From: Spirogloea muscicola
Lineage: Eukaryota; Streptophyta; Zygnematophyceae; Spirogloeales; Spirogloeaceae
DNA length: 64,000 bases
Direction of reading: 5' to 3'
NCBI GenBank assembly: GCA_009602725.1
Contig: WELB01000294.1
Span: 41,457 to 105,456 of the forward strand
The position numbers and the translations under genes were made by a program. The notes below the pieces were generated by a model. The model was not told the origin of the DNA. It did no database searches and worked only from the letters and a program-made list of their open reading frames with translations. Shown here piece after piece: positions 46,022 through 56,824 of this stretch. How positions within the stretch are numbered: the stretch's first letter is position 1; the number at the start of each line of letters is the position of its first letter.

Positions 46022-46802
46022 CTAAGTACGGTTCGAGGGTCCCGGGCTCCGTACCCTGTCGGCACGCCTCGGGCTCACGCCCTGCAGGCCGGCCGGGTGG
46101 GTCAGCTCTCCCTCAGGCCGGCGCCCCGCGGGCCGACCGGATTGACCAGCTCTCTCGTGTCCTCATGGCTGCATGGCCTCAGTCCCTTGACCCCGTGAGC
46201 CAGGCTATTGGCCTGGCGCGCCACTTCCTTGGCGCTAGTCACTGTCCAGCAGGCCAGTCCCTTGGACTCGCGCGCCGGCCTCTTGGCGCTAGTCCCTTGG
46301 ACTCGTGCTAAAGGCCACTGGCCCTGTGTGCCAGCCTGTTGTATTTGTCGTGTCCCCTTGTCTGGCCCGCCCCTCCAAGGGAGGGCCTTGGGGCCGACCC
46401 TCGTCACACCCTCAGGGGAGGGGTGGCAGGAGAACGGCTATAAGTAGTGGGCCTTGGTCAGACTCCTCAGTCGACCAACGCCGGAGAGAGACACAGCCCT
46501 GCGGCTGCCTAGCAAGCCCCGCTGCTGCCTGCTGCTGCTGCCGCCGCCACAGCTCTGCTGCTGCCGCCTGCTGCCAGCCCGTCGCCGCAGCTCATCGCTG
46601 CGGGCCCTGCTGGCTCTCTGTAAGTCTATTGGTAGAGTCACCGCTCTAGGGCGGTGCTCCAGGGTAAGACTTCCGCTGCGCTCTGTGCGCGTATGTGCGT
46701 TGGCGTTCTCCTGTATGAGGGTTGTCTCCAAAACACCCTATGCTCGAATCCAAACCAGGACATTCTGACTCTAACTGTGTGATTAAGAGCAGAGATGTCA
46801 CA

Positions 46803-46836
46803 CCAGTTGGCACTCTCAAACGGAGGAAACGTTACA
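46803..46836 (-). repeat. Inverted 34-base end of an LTR-I
   Basis: The complement reads TGTAACGTTTCCTCCGTTTG and on, the first bases of an LTR-I. It abuts the end of the LTR-I at 46802 and the LTR-II fragment to the right. Confidence 0.7.
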
Positions 46837-49800
46837 GATGGCCACCCAACCGATAAGTTGGGCCTGTGCAAGGTTCACATTTGCCTCCAGCAATACAAAG
46901 CGGAGGTGCCTTCTCACGCCATTGCGTTGACTGCTGCATTTGACGTGAAACTAGGAGATGACTGGCTTTCTGCCACGTCTGCATGCCTTGAATTTGAACG
47001 CCAAACTTGCACTGTACAACGTGGCGCACGGCTCTGTCCTTTGCAGGACGCTTCCCTGGTGCACCACCGCTGGCGGCAGGGGCTTCCATTGTGCTGTCCG
47101 CCATGCAGATGAAGTGATTGAATCACAAGAACATTGTGCAGATGGCATTTCTTGTGGTGGTGGCGTCGAGTGACGAGTCTAAGCCTGACTTGTGTGTAAA
47201 TGCTGCGGGTTCACATGGCGGGGTTCTTGATGAGTTGCTGGAAGAGTCTGCGGATGTGTTTCCCAACTCTGTTCCGGAAGGTCTACCTCGTCACCGAGAT
47301 GTGGCTCATTCCTTTCCATTGGAGCGAGGCGCTCATCCGCACTACCGTCTCATGTATCGGCTGAGCCCGCTCGGATTCCGAGGAATGCAATCCCAGGTCG
47401 GACGTGCTGGCGAAGGGGCTACATAGAGCCATCTCAGTCGCCGTACGGATCACCCATCCTCTTTGTCAAAGAGAAGGATGGCACTACGGATGTGCATAGA
47501 GTATCGGGCTTTGAATAAGCATATTATCAAGACCCGATACCCCTTGCCTCGGATAGACAATCTGTTTGATTGGCTTGCAGGGGCTACTGTGTTTAGCTCC
47601 CTCACCTGGCAAGTGAGTATCATCAGATTTGAATCACGCCTGCGGATTTTGCAAAGTCGCCGTCCCGTATGCCGCTTGGACATTTTCAGTTCAAGTTGCT
47701 GAGCCTTGATTTAACCAATGCACCGGGCGGTGATGTCGAGGGTGCTCCAGGCGGTGATGTCGAGGGTCTTTGGCCCTCTGCTCTACGATTCTGTGCTGGT
47801 TTACTTGGACGACATACTGGTGTTCAGCAAGACGCCTGAAGATCTCGTGAGGCACCTGCGCCGAGTGCTGCAGATACTGCGTGAGAGTTAATCGTATGCC
47901 AAGAGGTCCAAGTGCGCGTTGAATCAGTCAGAGCTGACATACCTCGGGCATGTCGTGGGCAAAGACGGCATGCGTGTCGACCCCCAAAGACTTCGGTCGT
48001 ATGGGGATTGGCCTGTGCCACGGACTGTACCTCAATTGCGCTCCTTTCTGGGAGTCGCAAATTGATTCCGTAGGTTCCTACAAGGCTATGGGAACTTGCA
48101 CTTCCACTTAAAAAGCTGATTCGTAAGGGCGTACCTTGGGATGGGTCGTCCGAATGCCAGAGGGAGGAAGTACAGCAGGCGCTGACATCTCCGCCTGTGC
48201 TGGCCTTTCCTCGTGAAGGCGTGCAATATGAGCTCATCAGCGATGCCTCTTTGACCGGCATTGGTGCCGTGCTCTTGCAAGAGGGTCACCCGTTAGCAAT
48301 TAAAAGTTGCCTGCTGGTTCCTGCAGAAAAAAAATACACCACGGGCGAGCAGGAACTGCTGGCTGTGGTGCACGCCTTACGTGTCTCGTGTTGCTACCTG
48401 GAAGGTGTGGAATCTACGGTTATCACGGATCATTGCCCGTTGACATATTTCCACACCCAGCAGCATTTGACTAGGCGTCGAGCTCGATAGGCTGAGTGCA
48501 TGGCACAATTCAACTTCCAGTGGGTTCATCGCACTGGATGGCTTAATTGCGGACCCTGTGAGTGGCAACATTCGCGGCGCTGATGCGTTGGCTACCTTGA
48601 ATGCTTCTGGAGTGCGGGCTGCAGGACTGCGTCCGACTCGTCAAGCTTCTTGGAAGTCCACGGCTGAACTCTCTGAGCCCTATGTTCGTATCTGTGAAGG
48701 GTATGGCAAAGACCCCTGCTTTGCTGAGGCCACCAACGAAAGCATCCTCACTTATGCAAAAGCTTCTGGTGGCAAGGCGATGCTCTTGTGGTCCCGGACT
48801 GCAAAGCCTTTTTGCGCTGACGCAGGAACTGCATGATACGCCTTACAGAGGTCATCTGGGAGTGAGCAAAGCCAAACAGGCTGTGCGACGTCTCTTCTGG
48901 TGGAAGGGCTTCTCAGCCCAGGTGCGCTCGCTTTTGTGGCAAGCTGTGCACATGCCAGCGTTGTAAGGCAATCTCTGGCAAGCCTGCCGGATTACTTCAG
49001 CCCTTGCAGATTCCGGAGCATAATAATTGGTCTGACGTGAGTGTGGGTTTATCCACACAATTGCTTGAGACGCGGAACGGCTATGATGCTACTGTCGTTT
49101 TTGTGTATCGATTACGTAGAAGGGTGCATTTTGCTCCCACCAATACGCGGGCATTCGCGAAGGATTTCGCTGGCATCTTTGTGAAGGAGGTGTGGAAGCT
49201 GCAAGGGGTGCCTGAGAGGCTGGTCTCGAACGGCGATCCACAATTTACAAGTCACTTCTGGAAGGAACTTTGCAAGCTTATTGGCACGAAGCAGGCCCAC
49301 AGCCTTTTATCCACAAACAGGTGGCCAAACTGAGGGAATGAATCGGGTTCTCGAGGACATGTTGAGGCACTTCGTCACTCCCAGCCAGACTGACTGGGTT
49401 GAGTATTTGGCTCCAGCTGAATAAGCTTTGAACAATGCCTATCATGCGTCCACAAAGGAGATTCTTCCTCAACTATGGTCAGCATCTCCGAGCTCCACTT
49501 CAGGTGGGAGGCCGGAACGAGGTCCCGCCGCGGTAGCCGTTATTGGGACCCTCTTGGAGGCTCGGAGACGAGCTCGGCATTTCTCGGAAATTGCCCAGAG
49601 TCGCCAGAGGCTTATGCTGACAACATCGGACGGATGAATCCTTCGGTGTTGGTGCGCAAGTGCTGCTGAGCACGAGGCACTTATCCTTGCGGGCTGTGGG
49701 TATGCGCAAGTTGCTGCCCAAGTGGGTTGAACCGTTTACAGTAGTACGCCCTGTGGGCAAGGTGTCATACGAGCTGAAGACACCGGTGCATTGAAAGGTC

Positions 49801-50158
49801 CATAAAGTCTTCCATGTGTCTCAGCTGAGGGCCTTTATTTGGGATGGTTGTGTTCAACCGCCCCCACCTCCACTACTGATCAAGGATGATCTTGAGTTTG
49901 AGGTGGAAGAGATATGGTCTCACATGGACAAGCTCCGATGGCGTAAGAGCCGTCAGTATCTGGTGAAGTGGCTGGGGTATGTGCCTAGCACAACACGTGG
50001 GAGCCTGCGGCCAGTTTTGCAAGTTGTCCAGATGCTGTCAGGGAATACCTGGCGAAGGGTGATTATTCTCCAAGTCTTGGTAGAGGCAGCAGCCATTGGG
50101 CATCTTAATGCTTGTCGGCCGTTCTCGTTGTTCCCGAGGACACCAGAGTGGGGAGGTA
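46837..50158 (+). mobile_element. LTR-II Ty3/gypsy fragment, protease to chromodomain, broken
   Basis: Second copy of the LTR-II family, starting inside protease (compare 20220 and 37740). It runs through reverse transcriptase (~47330-48150), RNase H (~48240-48540), integrase (~48680-49640) and a decayed chromodomain (~49880-50000), with the polypurine tract AGAGTGGGGAGGTA just before the 3' LTR. It is broken in many places and clearly older than the LTR-I and LTR-III elements. Confidence 0.85.
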
Positions 50159-50657
50159 TGTGATGAACCAGCTATTTGGTTCAGCTACATGGCTCTGTTG
50201 GCTTTACGTGACCGGCCGTTTGGGACAAGTGGCCCGCCCAGAGGCGGGCTCCGCCCTTCTAAAATAGCCCTCGCCACCCGTTCAAGGGAAGATCTTTGAC
50301 CCGCAAGGCGAGCCATGGGGCAACCCGCTTACACCCCTGGAGGGGGGTTGGCACGGGGAAGCACGAGGAGCCTTGGGGCTGAGAATCGACGGGAGTTCGA
50401 ACCGGGGAAGCCCAGGAGCAGCCTTGCCGCTGCTCGCCGCCGCAGCTGCCGCCGTGCTCTGCTGCGGGACCTGCTGCGCCGGCCTGCGCCCAGGAGGTGG
50501 AGTCGCCGCCGGACGGCAGCGCCACAGGGCGTGTCTTCCGCTGAGCCGATGCGCTATTGTTTTGCCTGTGTAGTGGGTTGGTCCCGAAAACCCCCTACAG
50601 CCAAAGTCAATAAGGACTGCCCACCCTAACCACGTGTGAAGGGCGAGTTTCTTCAGA
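50159..50657 (+). repeat. 3' LTR of the LTR-II fragment
   Basis: About 499 bp, starting TGTGATGAACCAGC and following LTR-II to its AGGGCGAG end. The terminus is slightly decayed. Confidence 0.8.
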
Positions 50658-50725
50658 TTCTGGCACGTCTCACATTGCTTGCAAAACCTGGGCCAACAGA
50701 CTGGCTCACAACACACGACATCCAC
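50658..50725 (-). mobile_element. Scrap of a gypsy-type integrase zinc finger
   Basis: The complement encodes CWPRFCKQCETCQN, like the second half of an HHCC integrase finger. It is too short for family placement. Confidence 0.35.
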
Positions 50726-50942
50726 AATGCTTCCTAAAACAGCCCCGAAGCATTTTGGTCGCCTCTCCAGCTGTTCCTTGGCCTGCCCCCGACCTGCCTG
50801 ATCGGAGTACATCAGTGTGAGTGCGGCTTTCGCGCGGAGGGTGGAGACTCGCTACCCACATGCTGCGGTCTCCCACAGGCCCTGAAGTGGTGGGCGTTTA
50901 CAATCTCCGAGGAGTCGGCCGCCATTTGACTTCAAAGATTTA

Positions 50943-51006
50943 AATCATCGAATCTTTGAACGCAAATTGCGCCCGAGGCTTCGGCCGAGGGCATACCTGC
51001 CTGAGC
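50943..51006 (+). rRNA. Fragment of 5.8S rRNA (3' third)
   Basis: About 64 bases matching the 3' part of eukaryotic 5.8S rRNA: ATCGAATCTTTGAACGCAAA, then TTGCGCCCGAGGCTTCGGCC, then GAGGGCATACCTGCCTGAGC. Similarity stops abruptly on both sides: no 5' half of 5.8S, no recognisable ITS2 and no 26S follow. It is a displaced rDNA piece, not a working gene. Confidence 0.85.
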
Positions 51007-52499
51007 TACGGATGCCGGCTACCGCGCCATTGTGGAAGTGAGCAATACCATGCCCTTCACCACGACTTCAGGGACGCCATCACCGTCGCACTCTTTGTCT
51101 GTGGTTTGAAAAGCGGAGAAGCCGTAAAGCGGAAAAGCGGAAAAGCTTGTCTGCAGCGGGCCTGTAACGGACTTCCAGCTGCTCAGCTTGTCTGCAGCAA
51201 ATTCAAGCTCACGCGTTGCATCAGAAAGCTGGTCGAACGCTGGTTAGCTGGTAGCACAAGAGTTTGTCGACTGCCGTCCGGTAGTCGGCCATCAGTCAGC
51301 GACCTCTATGTGCTGACTCGTGGTTACTGAGCGGGTCAGCTTAGCAAAAGTGATGCATATTTGTCTATGTGCTTGCCTTTGAACTTGGCCACACAGGCCT
51401 CCATCTCCATCTCCATGATGACAAGCTGACAATCCTACCAACAGCAGGTGATGCGCGCGTGACGGGTTGACCCGGCAACAGCTGCCGTTGGGGTGCCAGA
51501 GGCGACGACGGCACCTTCCGATTTCACCTCGCCGCCATGGTTGACAGTTATGGGCCTTCCAGACCTCTGCCGACCCCACATTGTCGCCACTGCTGGCGGC
51601 AACGATCCCTCCGGACCCCTGTGGACACAAGCGGTTGCCAGCCGCTAAGCCAAGTCCACGGACTCAGCCACGATGCAGGCAGAAAAGCTCGTCCATCAGG
51701 CATCTTCGCGAGGGGTGTACCCGGCAGCTCGCGTGCAGGAGTTGTTGCACACGGGTCACACATCCCGCTTCCGCAGCGCCTTTTTGCCTGCCATGGCGCA
51801 CACGCTGTGAAAGCTGGCGAGGGCTCGTCTCCTCTAAAAAATGTAAAAATTGCTGTGGAGCACCAAGCCCGGGCTGCGAGGAATGCATTGGAACGGGGCT
51901 GCGACGGTAAAGTGAGCAACGGTTACTGGAGGGGCAAGGGTCCAGGGGTCCGAGGGTGGGTGAAGAATTCACCCTCTTCTTCATCGCGGATTCCCCTTCT
52001 ATATAGCACGACGGCCTGCGAGCCCGGCCATACGGGCCCGGGTATATGATGGCACTTAGTCTCTCGTTGACGGCCCGTCCACGACGTGACGGCTATTGAC
52101 GGGCTACCACTGACAATGTACCCATCGATCGCCTACCACCGTCATTCAACGGTCACCCGTCAATGCCCCGTCGACAGCAACTGACGTTCTACTACCCCTC
52201 GGGCTATCATTCACGTCAACAATAACGACCGCGAACGGCGCCGTCAGGGTAGTCTACAGGGCTGCCGCCTTCGTCGCCGTCATAGTGCCAGCTCTGTGCT
52301 GTCTCGCGCGTCACGAGTCCGGATTGCGCCACTCTCAGCTTAAGATAAAGTACACATGTCCCAGTCGTCAGCCTGGTGGAATGTCCGTCTCTAGGCATCT
52401 GTTAAGCCTTTCCTGCGGCACTGACAATCAATTTGTCGTCAGCCAGGTGAGTTGTCTAGTCTTCAGGATGTCTGTGAATACATTGCTGCTGCATTGACA
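51007..52499. other. No gene seen; one dispersed repeat
   Basis: Several open frames on both strands (for example 51537-52049 plus) without recognisable domains. The repeat shared with 10052-10110 lies at about 51290-51350. A stretch near 52060-52230 is rich in GACGG and GTCAACG words without clear periodicity. Confidence 0.4.
51290..51350 (+). repeat. Dispersed repeat shared with 10052-10110
   Basis: GTGCTGACTCGTGGTTACTG followed by AGCGGGTCAGCTTAGC. This is the inverted counterpart of the copy near the phototropin upstream region. Confidence 0.55.
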
Positions 52500-53100
52500 T
52501 TCCAGCCATGTGAATGTCGTTACACCTGATGTACGCTCGAACTGCTATTTTCAAGCTCTGGGGGCCGGTGGGCCTCTATGTGTGTGGGTGTCCCACGCTA
52601 ACTTGCATGTAGCAGCGTACATCAGGTGAGTGGGCCTTCTCGGCTTGAGGACACAGCGTCATTGTGCCTTGCAGGCGCAACGTGATCCATCGACCTCCGC
52701 GTGGGATGTCGCTGCTGTGCTCGTATAAAGTGGGACACCAGCTCCTACTGCCTAGCGGTGATGGTACTCAGGAGAGCCCGTACCAAGCAAGTCTGCTGTT
52801 TACGTCGCCCGCCACCCAGTGATCGGCGCTGTACACGGAGTACGGACGATGCCATTTGAAGGGCTGGTTGCTGATGCACCGTCTAGGATCTTCATGGAAT
52901 TAAGGTTCACTGCGGTTTCAGTCGAATGGTGTCCATAGCTTGGAAGGAGAATCCACTGATTTGAAGCGCGTGACAAAGGCGAATGGACAACCCACCGATG
53001 TGCTAGATTTGTGTAAGGTCCCATTCGCATTCAAGAACACAAGGCTGCAGTGTCTTTTTATGCCATCGAGCTAGTTGGAAAATTGATCTGACTTAGGGTG
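52500..53100 (+). mobile_element. Degraded gag-protease remnant, LTR-II-like
   Basis: Runs parallel to 37260-38850 (GGGGGCCGGTGGGCCTCTAT; GGGATGTCGCTGCTGTGCTC; TTTGAAGGGCTGGTTGCTGA) at low identity. Heavily broken and old. Confidence 0.6.
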
Positions 53101-53239
53101 ATGATCCACTTGGTGCCACGACTGCAAGGCCTTGACTTTGAACGTCATGTTTACGATTCAGACCATGGCGCTCGGCGGAGCCTGTACACCGCGACAGGCG
53201 GCTGGAACTTCGGCTCTGCTGTTCGCCGGCGGGCAGCTG

Positions 53240-56200
53240 GAACTTCGACTCTGCTGTTCAGGGCCTGTCTTCTGCTGCGCCGATGTGCTAGTGCTTTCCT
53301 CTGTATCGGGTTGGTCCCTAAACCCCCTACAGCCGAACTCAACAAGGACTCCTCACCCTAACTGCGTGTGTAGGGCGAGGTTCTCTACAATTTGGTATCA
53401 GAGGCGGTCTTGCATCCATCGCGCTTGTGACTTATCGTGCTCGCCACTGATGATGCAAGGGTCTCCCTGATGTGCTGGCCTGACCTTCTTCTGTTAAAGG
53501 TAGAGTGCCTGGCCAGATGTCGGTCCGTAGGCGGCTCAGCCGAAGCGCCGGGTGCGGAGTCATTCCCTGTGCAATGAGCCAGCAAATACCAACGCCAGAT
53601 TGTCTGCCTGACCCCTTGAGGACTACTTGCTGCGTTCGCTTCTTTTGAGGTGTGGCTTGAGCCTGCAGCCTTTGTGTGGTAAGGTGTCAGTTGTGTGGCC
53701 AGCATTGATCGTGTGCATCGCTCTTGGTCATATCGGCGGCTGTCTGCCTGCCTGCTGATTGAGGTGTGAGGTTGCGCGCTGCCTTGCTTGCTCGCTCGCT
53801 GCTGCAGAAGTCTTGCGATGCCCTATATGCTGTATAGAGTGTGTGATTTGCTGACTATTGGAGCTAAATTGATCCCTCAGCGTCCTTCAGACAGCATGGT
53901 ATCGCACAGGTCCAGTGCAAGGCCAAGCCCTCCTCGGGAGGTAGAGCGGTCGGCTGCCGAGGCAGCGGCTGCTGCGGAGCCAGCTGCTGCGGCAGTGGCT
54001 GCGGAGCAAGCCCAAGAGGGGCACGCCCACGAGGGGCACGCCCAAGCGGGGTACGCCCAAGAGGGGCACGCCCACGAGGGGCACGTCCAAGCGGGGCACG
54101 CCCAAGCGGGGCACGTGCCTAAGAGGGGCACGCCCAGGAGGGGCAGGCCCAAGAGGGGCAGGCCCAAGAGGGGCAGGGCAAGCTGGGAGCCGGAGGCCTG
54201 GAGGGCTTGTCGGCTGGGGATCTGCAACGCGTCGCACTCTTCACGCAGGACCTGGCGGCAGTCCAGGCTGTATGAATCCAATTCCGCAGGGGCTATACCG
54301 CCTCCTTGAGAGGATGTGCAAGGAGCACCGCGCCCACATTACCCAGATCCGCGCGGGACAGCCGCATGCGCAAAAGACGATGCTGCGGGGCATATGGTGC
54401 GCAAGAGCAGTGGCAATCCTGAGCATGGACTTGCAGGGCCCATACTCCGGTTAGAACAAACGGGGTGGACCGCAGTCGTGGCTCAGCGAGATGTCGGAGT
54501 GGCTCACTCCGATGTCTGATGGAGCACGCTCGGAAAGTGCTCAGCACGCCGGACATTGGGCGTGGCAAGCGTCCGCTGCTGGAGGCAGGTGGATCTGCAG
54601 AGGCAGAGCGGGGCAGGAAGAGGTTTAATCCTAAGGAGGGCTCAACAGCTTGTTCCCACGGCGGGTTTCAGAAGCCGTGCGTGATAGATGCTGGCCCGCG
54701 GGTGGAAGGAGGTGGTGGCTGCTATGGCTGCGGCGCCAAGAGCCACCAGGTCAGGGACTGCCCTGCGGTAGGTCCATCTTCCTCGAGGCCACGTCCACAG
54801 CACCCAATGGGCCGGGACAAGGGCAAACGGGAGTGCCTGACCCTTGCCTCTGAGAGCAATCTCGTTCGGCCAGAAGCACTTTGCGCTGTTTGATCTTGCT
54901 GCCATTGCTTGCCCGTCAACCCACCTACCGGTTATGCGCTCCATTTCTGCTTTGTTGCAATGTCTGGAGGCCGGAGGGCCTCTATTTGTGTGGGATGCCC
55001 ACAATGGCTTGCAAGTGGCTGCCGATGTCTATCTGAGCTGGCCTGAGTGCCGTCGGCCGGAATATATTATGTTCTTCATTGTGCCATAGAAGGCGCGATG
55101 AATCGAGCTCCGCTGGGGATGTCGCTGTTGTGCTCGCACGAGGCAGGACACTGACTCCTTAGGCGTAGTGTCGATGCCACTCAGCGTTGGCCTTATCAGA
55201 TAGCGGTCAGGGTATATGTCGCTCGCACACCAATTTTTGGTAGCAGTGTCCTTGGGGTACACACGCAGCTTTTTGAAGGGGATGATGGCTGAGGCCCGGC
55301 CAGAACCCTCATGGCCTCAGTGTCCTTTGTCAATAGTAATTTGGTGTGTTTCACTGGCTTGCATTTGCAAGCAGATGGATTGCCTAGAGTGACATTGGCT
55401 GATGACCACCCAACCGATGTGTTGGGCCCGTGCAAGGTTCCTATTCGCATCCAGCAATATAAAGCCAAGGTGCCTTGTTATGCCATTGCGTTGACTGTCG
55501 CTTTTGACGTGATATAGGGAGATGACTGGCTTGGTGCCACATCGGCATGCCTTGACTTTAAACGCCAAGTTTGCACTGTACAACGTGGCGAACGGCGCTT
55601 TGTCCTTTGCAAGCAGCTTCCCAGTGCACCGCCGCTGGCGGCAGGGGCTTCCATCCTGCTGTCCGCCATGCAGACGACGCGATTGATTAACAAGAACACA
55701 GTGCAGATGGCATTTTTGTGATGGTGGCGTCCAATGACGAGTCTAAGTCTGAATTGTGTGTGAATGCTGCGGACTCACATAGCGGGGTTCTTGATAAGCT
55801 GCTGGAAGAGTTTGCGGATGTGTTTCCCGACTCTCTTCCGGACGGTCTACCTCATCACCGAGGTGTGCCTCATACGACCATTGGAGCCAGGCGCTCACCC
55901 GCCTTGCCGTCCCAAGTAACGGCTGAGCCCTCTCGAATATCGAAAATGCAATCCAGGTCGAGGACCTTTTGGCGAAGGGCTACATTGGCTCGGCATTTCT
56001 TGGAGATTGCCCAGAGTCGCCGGAAGGCTTATGCTGACAAACATCGGACGGACGTGTCCTTCGATGTTGGTGCGCAAGTGCTGCTGAGCACGAAGCACTT
56101 CTCCTTGCGGGCTGTGGGTACGCGCAAGTTGCTGCCCAAGCGGGTTGGACCATTTGCAGTAGTACGCCTTGTGGGCAAGGTGTCCTACGAGCTGAAAACA

Positions 56201-56585
56201 CCGGTGCATTGGAAGGGCCATAACGTCTTTCGTGTGTCTCAGCTGAGGGCCTTCCTTTCGGATGGTCGTGTCCAACCCGCCCCACCTCCACTTGTCATCG
56301 AGGATGATCTCGAGTTTGAGGTGGAAGAGATCTTGTCTCATAGGGACAAACCTCGAGGGCGTAAGACCTGTGAGTATCTGGTGAAGTGGCTCGGGTATGG
56401 GCCCGAGCACAGCACGTGGGAGCCTGTGGCAAATCTGGCAAAATGTCCAGATGCTCTCAGGGAATACCTGGCCAAGGTTGGTAATACTCCTAGGCTTGGG
56501 AGAGGCAGCAGCCGTCAGGCATCATAATCCCTGTCGGCTGTTCTCTCGTTATTCCCGAGGACGTGAACACCAGAGTGGGGAGGTA
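53240..56585 (+). mobile_element. LTR-II Ty3/gypsy element with most of pol absent
   Basis: The end of a 5' LTR-II (53240-53395) is followed by a primer site (TGGTATCAGAGG at 53392-53405), leader, gag (~53890-54850) with an expanded GHAQA/GHAHE repeat tract and zinc knuckle (CYGCGAKSHQVRDC), protease (~55300-55560), then the integrase C-terminal part and chromodomain (~56290-56470, YLVKWLGYGPEHSTWEP) and the polypurine tract AGAGTGGGGAGGTA. Most of reverse transcriptase, RNase H and the integrase core is not represented. Broken; it could only have moved with help from other copies. Confidence 0.82.
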
Positions 56586-56824
56586 TGTAATGAACCAGCC
56601 GTCTGATTAAACCACATGGCTCTGTTGGCAGTACACGACCTGTCATTTGGGACAAGCGTGCCCGCCAGGCGGCGGGCTGGCTTGCCGGGCAGGTGCCCCG
56701 CCCAGAGGCGGGCCCCGCCCCTACTAAGGGCCTGTTTACACTTGGTCACCGGGTCGTGTCGAGGGGTACGTGTCGCGCGGTGTATGGAACGGCCGGCTTT
56801 ACAGCCTTGCGGGCCGGGTCATGG

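Larger units (their letters stand above)
40559..46802 (+). mobile_element. LTR-I copy split by the LTR-III element
   Basis: The LTR-I begins at 40559 (TGTAACGTTTTCCGCC), is interrupted at 40680 by the LTR-III element, resumes at 46022 and ends GATGTCACA at 46802. No matching duplication flanks it. To the right lies a 34-base inverted LTR-I end and then a different LTR-II fragment, suggesting a recombination junction rather than simple insertion. Confidence 0.85.

Noticed and set aside
50390-50410. tRNA B-box-like GAGTTCGAACC in LTR-II copies (also 28140, 58775)
   Set aside because: No A box, no cloverleaf around it; it is simply part of the LTR.
51537-52049. 170-codon plus-strand frame as a host gene
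   Set aside because: No motif, equally long frames on the opposite strand, and composition typical of spurious frames.
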